NCBI GenBank assembly: GCA_946406115.1
Contig: OX291546.1
Location: forward strand, 14,315,019-14,379,018
Length of the DNA: 64,000 bases
Source of the DNA: Apoda limacodes
Lineage: Eukaryota > Arthropoda > Insecta > Lepidoptera > Limacodidae
Reading direction: 5' to 3'
Part shown: positions 22,900 to 34,916 of the stretch, piece after piece
How the letters are laid out: every line of letters starts with the position of its first letter
Position numbering within the stretch: position 1 is the stretch's first letter
Notes under the pieces: model-generated
What the model was told of the DNA's origin: nothing
The model's input: only the letters and a program-made list of their open reading frames with translations
Databases searched by the model: none
Made by a program: the position numbers and the translations under genes

Positions 22900-24790
22900 A
22901 GATATAATGGATAGTTATGAAGAATATAGTAGATCGAAGAAGGGAAATATGATTGGAAGCAAACAGTTGAGTTTTTCCATTATTAGTCGTAGATAATCAG
23001 GACGGGTACGACGGAAATGCTTCGGTTAAGGACCAAGGGCCTCACTTAATCTAGGCTTGTTATGATGAATATGCTTCGATTAAGGACCAAAGGCCTCTCT
23101 CAACCTCGGCTTGTCGGGATAGTTATAGTAGTTTAAATATGGCGATGATGTTTGGAAACAAACAGTTGAGTTTGTTCATTATTAGATGTAGGTAATTATG
23201 ATAGATATAGTAGTTTGAATATGGCGACGACGTTTGAAAACAAACAGTTGAGTTTGTCCATTCTTAGATGTAGGTAATTATGATAGATATAGTAGTTTGA
23301 ATATGTCGACGATGTTTGGAAACAACAGTTGAGTTTGTCAATTATTAGATGTAGGTAATCATGATAGATATAGTAGTTTGAATATGGCGACGACGTTTGG
23401 AACCAAACAGTTCAGTTTGTCCATTATTAGATGTAGGTAATTATGATATATATTGCAGTCTGAATATGGCAACGACGTTTGGAAACAAACAGTTGAGTTC
23501 GCCCATTATTAGTCGTAGGTAATCATGATGGATATGCTTCGGTTAAGGACCAAGGGCCTCACTCAATCTAGGCTCGTTACAATGTATATGCTTCGATTAA
23601 GGACCAAGGGCCTCACTCAACCTCGGCTCGTCATGATAGATATAGTAGTTTCAATATGGCGATTATGTTTGGACGCAAACAGTTGAGTTTGTCCATTTGA
23701 TGACGTTCGGAAACAAACAGTTGAGTTTGTCCATTTGATGACATTCGGAAGCAAACAGTTGAGTTTGTACATTTTTTTAGCCGTAGGTAATTGTGATAGA
23801 TATAGTAGTTTGAATATGGTGATGACGTTAGGACGCAAACAGTTGAGTTTGTCCATTTGATGATATTCAGGAATAAACAGTTAAGTTTGTCCCTTAGACG
23901 ATGTTCGAAAGCAACCAGATGAGTTTGTCCATTTTATGACATTCGGAAGCAAACAGTCTAGTTTGTCCATTTTTAGTCGTAGGTAATTGTGATAGACATA
24001 GTAGTTTGAATATGGCGACGACGTTTGGAAACAAACAGTTCAGTTTGTCCATTTGATGACATTCGGAAGCAAACAGTTGAGTTTGTCCATTTTTAGCCGT
24101 AGGTAATTGTGATAGATATTGTAGTTTGAATATGGTGATGACGTTAGGACGCAAACAGTTGAGTTTGTCCATTTGATGATATTCAGGAATAAACAGTTAA
24201 GTTTGTCCCTTAGACGATGTTCGAAAGCAACCAGATGAGTTTGTCCATTTTATGACATTCGGAAGCAAACAGTCTAGTTTGTCCATTTTTAGCCGTAGGT
24301 AATTGTGATAGATATTGTAGTTTGAATATGGTGATGACGTTAGGACGCAAACAGTTGAGTTTGTCCCTTTGATGACGTTCGGAAACAACCAGTTGAGTTT
24401 GTCCATTATTGGCTTTAGATAATTATGATGGAAACAGTTGAGTTTTTCCATTTGGCGATATTCCGAAACAGACAGTTGAGTTGGTCCAATATTAGCGATA
24501 GATAGCTATGACGGATATGCTTCGGTTAAGGACCAAGGCCTCACTCAATCTAGGCTCATTATAATGTATACGCTTCGATTAAGGACCAAGGGCCTCACTC
24601 AACCTCAGCTCGTTATGATAGATATAGTAGTTAGAATATGGCGATGATGTTTGGACGCAAACGGTGGAGTTTGTTCATTCTAGCAATAAATAGCTATGAC
24701 GGATCTGCTTCAGTTAAGGACCAAAGGCCTCACTCAACCTCAGCTCGTTATGATGTATAAAAGTCTGAATAGGGCAATGACGTCCGAGGG
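22900..24790. repeat. Complex minisatellite with about 20 copies of a hairpin-forming motif
   Basis: The core CAAACAGTTGAGTTTGTCCA recurs about 20 times. It first recurs at periods of about 82 bp (23163, 23245, 23326, 23408, 23490), then in runs of 38-bp units (23680, 23718, 23756), mixed with a second unit type (GGTTAAGGACCAAGGGCCTC ... CTCGTTATGAT). The core contains ACAAAC-AGTTGA-GTTTGT, a 6-bp stem with a 6-base loop. Long minus-strand frames here (for example 24197-24451) are repeat translations. One 38-bp plus one 82-bp unit make 120 bp, which lets frames persist, but coding is not supported. Confidence 0.8.
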
Positions 24791-24959
24791 TTGTTTATTT
24801 AATGATATTAAGAAGCAAATATTAAATTGTTATCAGCAACTATAAGAACCGGTTGTAAAATTTGAACCTTGTGTAATAATGCTGATACTAGAGCGGCCTA
24901 AACCCATACCCCGCATATCCCCCTCCTCCCCTTAACTACTCACCCCTCATTCACGTTAA

Positions 24960-25720
24960 GCCTAACTTCCACTAACGGCGTATACATATGTACGCATACC
25001 TCCACACACTTATACAAACATACACCGGAAGCGATCCATCAAAACAGCAGTTGCCGGAACATTAAAACCTCCCTGAATCCCACAAGGCAAATTTGTTAGG
25101 GCTGCCACACCCACGTTTTTTTTTTTTTTTTTTTTTTCCCCCGGCGACTTAAACACATCTCCAGCATAACACCTTTTGCTTCTTCAGTTAAGGACCTGAC
25201 TCTCCCACCATTAAGGCAGGGCCCGACCTCAACTTCGACACATATACACATGTACGCATACTGATATGTATACACACACATAGACACGCACCGCCCGCGG
25301 TCACTCAGGGATCGTACCTGCCGAAACATTACGACCCCCTGCAACTCACACGGCAAAAATCTCAGGGGTTACACTAGCCATGTATAAAAAATCCAAATCA
25401 TTTCAATTCAGGCCCTAACAACTTACAATCTTTACTCGCGACGATTTAAACACATCCCCAGCATAACCCCTTTTCGCTCTTTCAGTTAAGGACCTGACTC
25501 TCCCACCATTAAGGCAGGGCCCGACCTCAACTCCGACACATATACACATGTATGCATACTGATATGTATACACACACATAGACATGCACCGCCCGCGGTC
25601 ACTCAGGGATCGCACCTGCCAAAACATTACGACCCCCTGCAACTCACACGGCAAAAATCTCAGGGGTTACACTAACCATGTATAAAAATCCAAAATCATT
25701 TCAATTCACGACTCGTACCA
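24960..25720. repeat. 298-bp tandem repeat, two good copies plus one degenerate
   Basis: The phrase AGTTAAGGACCTGACTCTCC occurs at 25186 and 25484, and CTCAGGGGTTACACTA ends both units. A third, diverged unit precedes them (GGCAAATTTGTTAGGGCTGC near 25086). The first copy is interrupted by a T-run at 25118-25137. The minus-strand frames 25096-25356 and 25415-25654 share their start only because they are the same repeat. Confidence 0.75.
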
Positions 25721-28639
25721 AATTAAATAATAACCTTGTCCTACTCGGCTGGGTTTAATAATTTTGCCTTAGTTTCACATCTACATAGCAGGTAATAGTA
25801 TCTATCCACGTTCTAGCTCACTTCTAATCCTACATTGAACCTAATTTATATATATATATATATTTATATTTCATGCGAATCCTAATTCTGAATAAACGTT
25901 AATACAGTTTAATAAACACTTATTATGTTGACCCCTCCCCTAACAACTCCACCATTTATCCTGTGGTACCCTCCCCTCATGTAATGTACATTTTATTTCT
26001 AACTGCCCTTAACATGACTACACTAACAAAACCCGGTCCCTGACCTTTGCCAATGGTTTTAATCCCCGACACATACCTCATTTCTCAGTTGCTACATATC
26101 ACCTACTCAACAAACCCTTTGAACAGATAATACTTATTAACAATAACCTATTTAGTTCAAAAGGAACATGTTAATAGGCATAGCCGACCCGAACACCACC
26201 TAATACCCTCCCTCACCCTACCTTACCTTTAAATACGTTACATTCCCTAATCCGATTTGTGTATATATATATATATATATACATACATAAGTGCACTTCC
26301 CGTCTACATTTCAGTATCACACTTCCAATTCATTACTTTCATAAATAATATCACAATAGGTTAAACCCTTTGACATTACCGGTCCGCCTAGTAATAAAAT
26401 ATTTATCGGCAAGCAAAACGTAATATAATTTGTCAAGCAAAAGCATGAGCTAAAAGTATCCTAAAATTTGATTCTAATAGCCCGTGACCGGTAGCAACGA
26501 ATCTATAAAAGATGATCTAAACCTAACGTCTACATTCGATCGCACAGAATCACCTCAGACAGCTCCGTTGGCGAAACACCTCACGCTCGCGCCAAGACCC
26601 CGGGAAACTCCGAGTTCAAATCCCCGCTCGAGCGCACACCCTTTTCTCCTTTCGTTTATATTATTTGATATAATTTTCTTTCACCATATCATATCCCTAA
26701 ACTAACAACTCACGAAGTACATTTAGTCGTTTTAACATCTACTGTTTACTTTGTTAAGGTTACCTTCTACCAGACATGAATCTTCCCGTTGGAGGAAGTT
26801 CACCTGGTCTAAGGGCTTAACAGACATCACCGTCAAGTGAAACAGTAATTAGATGTTCGTACTTTGGAATACCCTTTTAACTAAACTTATAAACCGATAA
26901 TTACACATATATACAGATATGTCTAAATGGCCTATGGGGATGATCCCAACTTACTAAGTCAGCGCTACTTAGTATAAAATTAAAGTACTGAGATGGATGA
27001 GGCCTACTTTAGCTAATATCTTAGTGACCTTATGACCTTACTTCTGCATTAACATTCCAAATGCTCGCTATCCCGCCTTTCAATGCATTCCCTAATCATA
27101 AATTAGCTCACTCTAACTCTTCAATAGTAAAATGATACATTTAGGCTGCACCCTACTTCAATGGGTTTCTGCTTGGTTTTAGAATCGATTTCGCTGTCCT
27201 ATGGCAAGTTCCAAACCGAAAATAACATGGCCTTCTACATTCTTTGACTAGCAGATTACTGCATTTGGTTGCGCGGTTTCTGTCCAAACCATTTTTTTTT
27301 AAGAAAATTACGGCCGAATTTCCCGTTTTTCTATTTTTAATTCATAACTCGTTATCAACAAGTAGCGAGAGCATAATTTATTTCATGACATGTTAAATAA
27401 CTACATAGCTAGAAAATTACTGTAATTTAATTTTTATATCGCATGTGATGTAACTGTAATCAAATATTTCCCCCCCTTTACGCTAAGTTGTGGGTCTATC
27501 TATAATATTTTTACGCCACTGGAAAACGAGCTCTATCTGAAACTAACATTGTCGACTCCCGCTACACACCCGTATAGCAAAGGTATATGTGCGTTGGGGC
27601 CCTCTTAAGTGCTCGTTATTTTATTATGTCCTCCCCCTCCCCCAGCATATAAGACCTTTATTCCACAGTGCCCCCCCCCCCCTCTTAATAATAATTCTAC
27701 GTATATAGACAGTTCATTAAGGCCACCCCAACTATACTGATCTCTAATCTATGTCCATACGGTAATATGCCTCGCGACAGGCCACTAAAGTCCATAAGGG
27801 GGTTCCCCTTTTTATAAATAGTACGGCTAACTCCTCCACTTTATCAGTTGACAATCACAAGTTCAAGAATCCTTCCATATAACACCTGCGAATTTATATA
27901 CTTATCCACATCTACTTACGCACACATATACGTACAAACCAACACTCACAAGCTTATTCGAACCGTACTCACAACATTAAGCTAAGGTCCATAATTATTG
28001 AATAGTGCTATCCAATAATAAATTTATTCGAATCTAGTTTTTAAACATTTTCTTGAACCTATGTTATGACAATAAGCATATAGGTACTACCACATAGAAG
28101 TCCAGATTGAACGAGACTAGTAAGATTTATCTTAAGAATACCGTTCCCTAGGTTTCGGATGATTGAGATATACGAGTATGTATTTGTAAATAATGTTATT
28201 AGGTCATACACATACCCCTGCCTACCATTCTATAAATGTAATTTTAATTTTGCGTATTAGCCGTAATTTTATGTCTACATATTACTAGTAATGCCTTCCT
28301 ATATCTAAGCCTAAGTCGTAGAATATATCTTACTATACTAGTACCTAAATAGATGTACTGTACTACCTAACTAAAATAAACCCATTCTTTTACACTAATT
28401 TAATATGGTTTTATCCTAAACTTGTGTCTATAATTAGCTTTACATAACAACTAATTTACAACCTACCTTCTAAAAGATATCTCGATATAGTATGGATTTA
28501 AGACTATTATTCCGCCTTTCGGTCTCTCACATGGAAAAGGGAGAAAACAAAACGATCTACCCCTTAGGTTACCGATCCAATTTCCAATCTACCCTCCTTC
28601 CAGAAAATTTAATATAGTTCGATGTTATACCAGCATTAT
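25721..28639. other. Element interior; no gene seen
   Basis: Low-complexity sequence with TA runs at about 25849-25862 and 26262-26281 and a C-run near 27670. No frame has any recognisable retroelement motif (no zinc knuckle, protease DSG/DTG, YxDD or integrase pattern) on either strand. Confidence 0.6.
26560..26640 (+). ncRNA. tRNA-like segment (possible SINE head) inside the giant element
   Basis: GC-rich island with GTTGGCGAAACACCTCACG, then GAGTTCAAATCCCCGCTCGA. The second contains GTTCAAATC, a perfect match to the Pol III B box GWTCRANNC. The T-arm pairs poorly and an A box is not clear, so it is not a functional tRNA. It resembles the tRNA-derived heads of lepidopteran SINEs. Confidence 0.35.
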
Positions 28640-28722
28640 TTGTATCATTCACTCCGTGGCCGTGAAATCGTCCTTTAATAACCCCATTTTGTTTAAAAAA
28701 ATAACAACCCCTGAAATCCCAA

Positions 28723-29073
28723 ATGGCCCGGACCCGAGGGGAGTATTCGAAGACCGGCTCTCGTCTGGTCGTAGAGGGGAGGCCCTCCGAGCTTATTATT
28801 ATGTCCAGTGGCGTTATCCGCCACGTTCTCGATGTCCCAGGCGGAGTCTCCGCTCCTTCTTTTCCAACGTGTTCCAGCGTGGTCAATCCCGGTGACCTTC
28901 CTGTCGATCACAATGCGTCTCCTGACCACAACGCCGAGGGTAGGCCACCGCCACCGGAATCCGCACCGCAAGAGAAGAGGAAACGACGGAAGCGTCGAGG
29001 TCGTCGCAAAAAGAATGGTGGACATCACCGGGGAGTGGTGCGACTACCTAAATACCTCCGTCCCCAGGTTTAA
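28723..29073 (+). CDS. Short GC-rich reading frame with an arginine/lysine-rich tract (unrecognised)
   Basis: 116 codons beginning in a good context (CCAAATGGCC). The region 28640-29075 is distinctly GC-richer than everything around it. The protein has a proline-rich stretch (RPPPPESAP, about residues 73-81) followed by KRKRRKRRGRRKK (about 84-96), a basic run like nuclear-localisation or RNA-binding tracts. It ends with PQV and a stop just after CCCAG. It matches no family I know. The minus strand is also open (29028-28693), and since the element's sense may be minus, either strand could be the meaningful one. It lies about 300 bp inside the right terminal repeat, where gag would begin on the minus strand. 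Confidence 0.3.
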   Translation: MARTRGEYSKTGSRLVVEGRPSELIIMSSGVIRHVLDVPGGVSAPSFPTCSSVVNPGDLPVDHNASPDHNAEGRPPPPESAPQEKRKRRKRRGRRKKNGGHHRGVVRLPKYLRPQV

Positions 29074-29354
29074 TAACATTTTGATTTTTTGATTTTCTTT
29101 TATTAAACATACCTTAATCTCAGTATCTTTGTGTATTTCTGCCTGCTGGCTAGCCTTGGGATCCAATATAACGTTGGTCTCCGTCTACCTTTACTAAAGT
29201 GAAAGCTTAGGTATGTACCTTACTTCTCATTCTGTCACCCCTGTTCTTCTGGAATCCATTTTAATGACCTCCCATCCGTTGTACGACAACAAAATGTAGG
29301 CTTTTACAAGCCTCCTTTAGTTCTTTATCCTATCCTGGTAACGGCAACACATAA

Positions 29355-32300
29355 TGTAGAAACCCCCCCCCTCTTTATAAATAATATTATTATAAATTTG
29401 AACTCACGTGGAGTATACCGACGTAGTCGCCAATTTGAATACGTGAAGACATGTGTAATTCTAACATATTATTGTTGTCTCTATTATTATAAAGAAATGT
29501 TAATAGTATTTTGTAACCGTTAATGTTATTATTAAAGAAAGCTAATATTTTATTTGGCTGTGATCGTCTAATGGCGTAATCGTCTATTTGGACCCCTCGT
29601 TGTGACCGATAATAACCCAATATCTTAAGAGGTATGGATTCAACCGGTCCCAGGTGTGAAAGAATAAAATCAAAACCCTAATTTTACATTATACCTACAT
29701 TAAAAGCAATGGCCTATAACTAATCCTTAACCGCAGAACCACTAAATCCTGATTAGCATTAGACCAGAATTTAAATTACTAAATGCGAGTTTCAGATTAA
29801 ATATATGCGATTTATTATCCTAACGTAGTCGAAGTACCCTAGCCTAAGTCACCCTATTCACCAGCCTAGCTACCTCCTTACAGCTCCGAACATGTCTCGT
29901 AATAACACGGTTGCCCCTCGAACACGATAGGCCTTAAAGTTATAACGACTAAGACCGCATACCCCTTAAGTGAAGTCGTAATCCTATAGTAATGTATGAA
30001 ATCGCCTCAAAGGAGAACTCTTAAACGGTAAGTAGTCCATCGATACACTAGTTATCTTGCCCTTAAGTAAGCTTGTAACCTCATAGTAATGTAGGAAAAT
30101 CACCTTAAGTGGAAGAGCCCTTAGACATATGAAAATACTAACCACTAATAAACTCACTGGCTTCCCCTTAACTAAAGTGGAACCCTTAGACATATGAAAG
30201 TACTAACCACTAATAAACTCACTGGCTTCCCCTTAACTAAAGCTATACACTTATAATATAACGAAATCATTTAAGAGACAGACAGACCTATTTAATAACT
30301 AAATAAATTATTAGCAGATACGCTATTGATCCCTTAATTAACCTATAATCTACACAACTAACCTGTCACCAGTTCTCTAGCTTGCGCTTAAGCGAAGGTC
30401 GGAACTAATAACAACATATATAAGGCATTAGGGAGACAAGCGGACCTATTAAGTACATAGATAAATTATTAGCAGACTAGCTGTCGATCCCTTAAGCGAA
30501 GTTATAAAACTGTAATGTAATATGAGAAGTCACCATACGGATGAACTAACAGATTGAATATATATATAGATAACACACGAATATACTCGCGGCCTGGCCC
30601 TTACGTAAATTACACAACCCTCTTAATAACACTAAGAATGCACCACAGATGGGCCGACTGGTTTAGTAGTTGCATAAATTATTGGTTGACAACCCGTTAA
30701 CAACCCCTATGTGAAACCATAAAGTCGTAATGGTATTCGAGAAGCCACCCCAAGACAAATAGACAATCTAAGTATATAATGAGCTTACCACTATCCTTAC
30801 TAGCTTCTCTTCAAATCTTATCTTATAATAATATATGGAGAACCGCCGTAAAGACAAACTAACAAATTAGAAGTAAATGTAGATCTAAAATACAACTACA
30901 GCCTACCTTTGAATAAAGTAATGACATGGTTCTAACCGTATCCGGAAATCCTCATACATTCATGATTATTATTTTACCACTGTGGCTCACGCCATCTGTG
31001 TAACAATCGTAGAATTACTCGGTCGATCGATATCTTAGCTAGCTGTCTAATAATAATCTTGGGGATGTTGAGAAGGGCTTATAGGGGGCGCTATTCACAA
31101 ACAAATTTAGTATGAGAGTCTATCTAAATTTACTAATCCTAGTTTCCAGGTTTTCTACGGGTAACCCTAACTGGGAATCATCCAGGAAAATTCACATATA
31201 CAACCATTCCTTAAGGGTTCGTAAGTTGTTCTATTCAGAATTATTGGGCCCGCCACCGAATTATCCCTTCGGCCAATTAAAGACTAACCGGTCAGACTTT
31301 CCATACATTTGCCTGTGCGTCGAAGTGCCCAGCTGGCGTCTCGTGGTCACGTGGGTGCGCAGAGTTCACATTTTAGTCTTCTGCGCAGGTACAGAGTCTA
31401 ATCGTGTTACTCGACCTTCCTTCGACTAATTTACGTTGGTTCGGTTTTGGTTTAGTATCTCGCGACCCGGTCAGTACGAATTTCGTTCTTAGATCTAAAA
31501 TTGAATTTATGGTTACAAGCTATGGCGATTATCTACACTAGAATATAAAGTTTATGAAAACAAAACTATAAAATTGAGACAAAACCTAACGCTCGCCTAA
31601 CTCATACACTAGGTTGTTCCTACTTGATCGCTAAAATGAATATTGAAAATTAATTAGGTATAACTTGGATTTGAATAGCCTTAAGGGCCTAGGGTACCGT
31701 CTGGCCTTAAGCGGTTGTCAATTGTATCGTACTTATTATCTGACTGACGTCTTGGAACCTTTAACAAGGAAGGTATATAACGACCAACTCCTGACAGACT
31801 CGTAGATAGGTTTAATCAACCTAGCTTACCTTGTGGCTTCGCCCTCCTGTCATTTAGTAATTGAGTTAATAGATAACCTTTATCCTTCGTACACCGTGCC
31901 TTAAACTGTTCTTTAGGATAGGTAAGTAGTGCTCCCCGCCAACTCCTACATTTATAACGCTGCGGAGGTGGCAAACAACCAGACGACCATGTATTTATCC
32001 TTACTACTATGACTAACTACGGAACTAAAGGGACCATCTCGTTATTATTTGAATATAACCTACGATCGGTCGGTTCGAACCCGAGGCTCCTTAAGTTTAA
32101 ATAGCCGCTAGTCCGGAGAAGCTATACTCGCCCGAAACATATGCCGTGCAAGCTAAGTTCACAAGAAATAATAAAATAGGTGTGCGATTACGCACATGGT
32201 TAAGTGGTGAATTGTTCATCAGAGTAATTAAGGCGACAGAACACCTAGTTTGACACACAATAAATATGTTTAAGGTGGATTGTAAGGAAGACATATCCAC

Positions 32301-34912
32301 ACTCAGGACCCGGCGCATTAGCCAGATCAAGTAAGGGTTAGCCCTTTCTGAGTGTTTAGAACTTAACGTTTCGGCTTTCCATACAACAATTCAGAGCCTC
32401 ATCAGTTAGTAGAGAATTGTGTATGATTATACTAATACGTCTTCAACGGGGTGATTCATGGCGAAGAATAGAACAAATCCTGACCCACTAACGTCACCTC
32501 ATAGCCTGTTAATAAAGTTTGGTCAATGTTGAAGTTCTGTCATCTTTATCTTAAATGGCTTAGTCAAAACATAAATTAAACAGTATAAAGCAATAAAATA
32601 AAGCTTAGATAGTCTAATTAAAAATTAGACTCTCTAGATTAATGTCGCGGCTCTGAAAAACATATGAGGTTTACGTTTATTTTTACACAGGAAACAAATA
32701 TTTAAATATGAACACAATAATACTTAGCTTTCCAAATCTATCCGTCGCAATAATGGGTGGAGTGGAGGTACTATTTATCTATGGATTCCTTAAGGAGATT
32801 GGGTTAAAAATCCCACATTAAATTTTAGCCACCCATTACCTAAACGGCATCTAACAGTTCAGCTTCCCCACTCGACGCCGGTGAAGGGTGGAACTGGAGC
32901 CAACCCAGATTTAGGTTTTATCAGCCCCCTCACACCCTTAGATTCCTGAAGCCTGCAGTTATCCTAGTATGTCTCTAACATCAAGCCCCAATCTTCCCTA
33001 ATCTTATAACAAGCCAGACCCCGCTTGAAGAACCCCTACTGTGATTGCCCCGTCCTCACCTACCTCTATCTACCAAGGGTCTGCTTGCTTTGGGGGTCAC
33101 CCATACCGCAACGCAACAAGACATCGGGACTAAAATGATTGAGATAGTAAGTAGCGAATATAGAGATATCATTAACATAACCATCAATTACATGTAACAT
33201 AACTGTACCATTCTAATGAGCGTCTACCAAAGCGTGTAGGATTTTCATCAATGAAGATACATATACACAGGACAGGATTCACACAAGGGTTGCCTGCCAA
33301 GTCATGTAAGCATGCCCCGTCACCTCGAGTCCGATCAAAGCGCGAAGTCGATGCTCAGGACTTGCGTAGGGCTTTCATCAATAAGATATACATATACACA
33401 GGACAGGATTTACACAAGGGTTGCCTGCCAAGTCATGTAAGCATGCCCCGTCACCTCGAGTCCGATCAAAGCGCGAAGTCGATGCTTAGGACTTGCGTAG
33501 GGCTTTCATCAATAAGATATACATATACACAGGACAGGATTTACACAAGGGTTGCCTGACCTTAACCCTAATCTTAAACGATTTCTTAACTAATCAGATC
33601 AGAGCCTAATTACGGGGTTTCTTCCCACAAAGTATCACAAAATTTACAACATCATGTTAAGAGACGCCGATCCCGGCAGGAACCCTTTTCTCCACTAAAT
33701 TTTCTGCAGAAATCGGCAATCTCTTTTCCTTTAAGAGTACATAGACAACAATGTCAACAAACTACCTCTGCATTTTTAATAAGCAAGGGTTTTTTCCTTC
33801 TCTACTCCAAATTTACAACTAGAATCCCAACCAAAAAGTCAACCACTTTCAATTTTCCCCAACCAACCCTTCACTTTAACCAAGGTGGCATCTTACACGG
33901 TCCCTTACACAGTCCTTACGCCATAGTATAAAGGAAGTCCCTCACAAAGCCCCATAGTACAAACCCATCAATAATAAGTTGACATTGCTAGCCTCAGTTC
34001 TCACAAAAGACACTTACTGATATTTGATGTAGGCGAAACGTGCACGGCGTCGGTATTAAATTTCTTCAAATCTTTGTTCGTCCTGTCCTTCCCGCTTCCT
34101 CAGAAATCTCGAGCACGGCCAGCCTCTCGACACGACGACAGTGAAAAAGGGTGCCGCAACTGACGCCTATCGCTTATAACCGTTCTCCCCTCCCCCCCGA
34201 TAGACGCGGCCTGAACGCGTGGCGTGTCTAGGGATTGTGGCGCCAGTTAATTTCTTCTTTATTTTACTTCCACGTGTACCCACGTGCTTCGCATTTTAGT
34301 GGCCAGTTACTTTATAGTAATAATCGGACATCATATCGAGATCGTAAACCGATTCTACTAAACTCTTTACCTGCCGAACTAGTTTCTCCGCTTCTTTGTG
34401 ACTCGATTATACAGCTTCGATTAATTTACACATTGAAGGCTCGTCGTAAGCGGCGCGGAGCCTACTCTACTATCCCTCTCGCACCCTACGATATTTATAA
34501 CAATTAACTGAAAATAATCGTTCGATATTCTCCATATATTTTAACCTCCTGGTTATCTGCTACTTTACGAATCGGTCGTATTTAACGAGTAATTATTTTT
34601 CTTTGTGTTGATGATTTTAGGATCCCACTGCGATTTACGCCTTATGACGTAGGTACAACCATATTAATCGAACCCCGGTGAGGACATCCGGGCCCCTCAC
34701 TTACTTCATACTTCATTGATCTCCTTTCTATCCATTTATTAGGAGTATCCGATCGGTATGAATTACGAAGGTGATTAATCAAATTTATATTTATTATTGA
34801 TAAATTCTATCTTTAATTCACCTGCTCTCTTAAAACTTAAATTAGCATGTCAACACCGTGTCGTGGGGTCCAGATTATTACAATTCTTTATAAAAGGCTT
34901 GGGACCACTACA
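29355..34912 (-). repeat. Terminal direct repeat, right copy (5' LTR in the element's sense)
   Basis: Second copy of the 5,558-bp repeat, TGTAG...CTACA. On the minus strand it would begin TGTAGTGGTCCCAAGCC, with TTTTATAAAG a few bases later, and end in a run of nine G followed by TTTCTACA. The interior that follows on the minus strand (TTATGTGTTGCCGTTACC) contains no TGG-type primer-binding site at the junction. Identity with the left copy is near complete away from the terminal 35 bp. Confidence 0.85.
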
Positions 34913-34916
34913 GCGT
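34913..34916. repeat. Target-site duplication GCGT, right copy
   Basis: Directly follows CTACA of the right terminal repeat and equals 15955-15958. The inferred empty site joins CGACGTCGTA-GCGT to GTAACTGTTA. Confidence 0.8.

Larger units (their letters stand above)
15959..34912 (-). mobile_element. Giant non-coding LTR-type element with 5.6-kb terminal repeats
   Basis: Seen directly: two direct repeats of 5,558 bp, each starting TGTAGAAACC and ending GGGACCACTACA, so each has TG...CA ends with a TGTAG/CTACA inverted terminus. They are exactly 13,396 bp apart and are flanked by a GCGT target duplication. The interior of 7,838 bp has no detectable gag, protease, reverse transcriptase, RNase H or integrase. 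Known: ends and duplication of this kind define LTR retrotransposons, and large non-autonomous derivatives (LARDs) have long LTRs and non-coding interiors. Inference: a LARD-like element moved by another element's proteins. Orientation is taken from the purine tract beside 21516. Total length about 19 kb is exceptional for a non-coding element. Confidence 0.85.

Noticed and set aside
23617..24451. Three minus-strand frames with repeating DKLNCLRPNV-type peptide
   Set aside because: They are translations of the 38/82-bp minisatellite. No start context, homologue or consistent frame across the array.
22900..24790. CRISPR-like array
   Set aside because: Regular spacing at about 82 bp looks superficially similar, but the intervening sequence is itself repeated, spacers are not unique, and the genome is eukaryotic.
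25096..25654. Two similar minus-strand proteins as a gene pair
   Set aside because: They share their first 60 residues only because the 298-bp unit is tandemly repeated; the downstream parts are unrelated low-complexity sequence.
28693..29028. Minus-strand 111-codon frame as a gag gene
   Set aside because: Position fits the start of gag in the minus-sense reading, but there is no major-homology region, zinc knuckle or other gag feature, and the plus strand is equally open.
15959..34912. Alternative reading of the 5.6-kb direct repeats as a simple segmental duplication or assembly duplication
   Set aside because: Both repeats have TG...CA ends and the outer flanks carry the same GCGT, which a simple duplication would not produce. 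An assembly error cannot be fully excluded without reads.
15959..34912. Integrated DNA virus or Maverick/Polinton
   Set aside because: Terminal repeats are direct, not inverted, and there is no polymerase, capsid or integrase reading frame of useful length.
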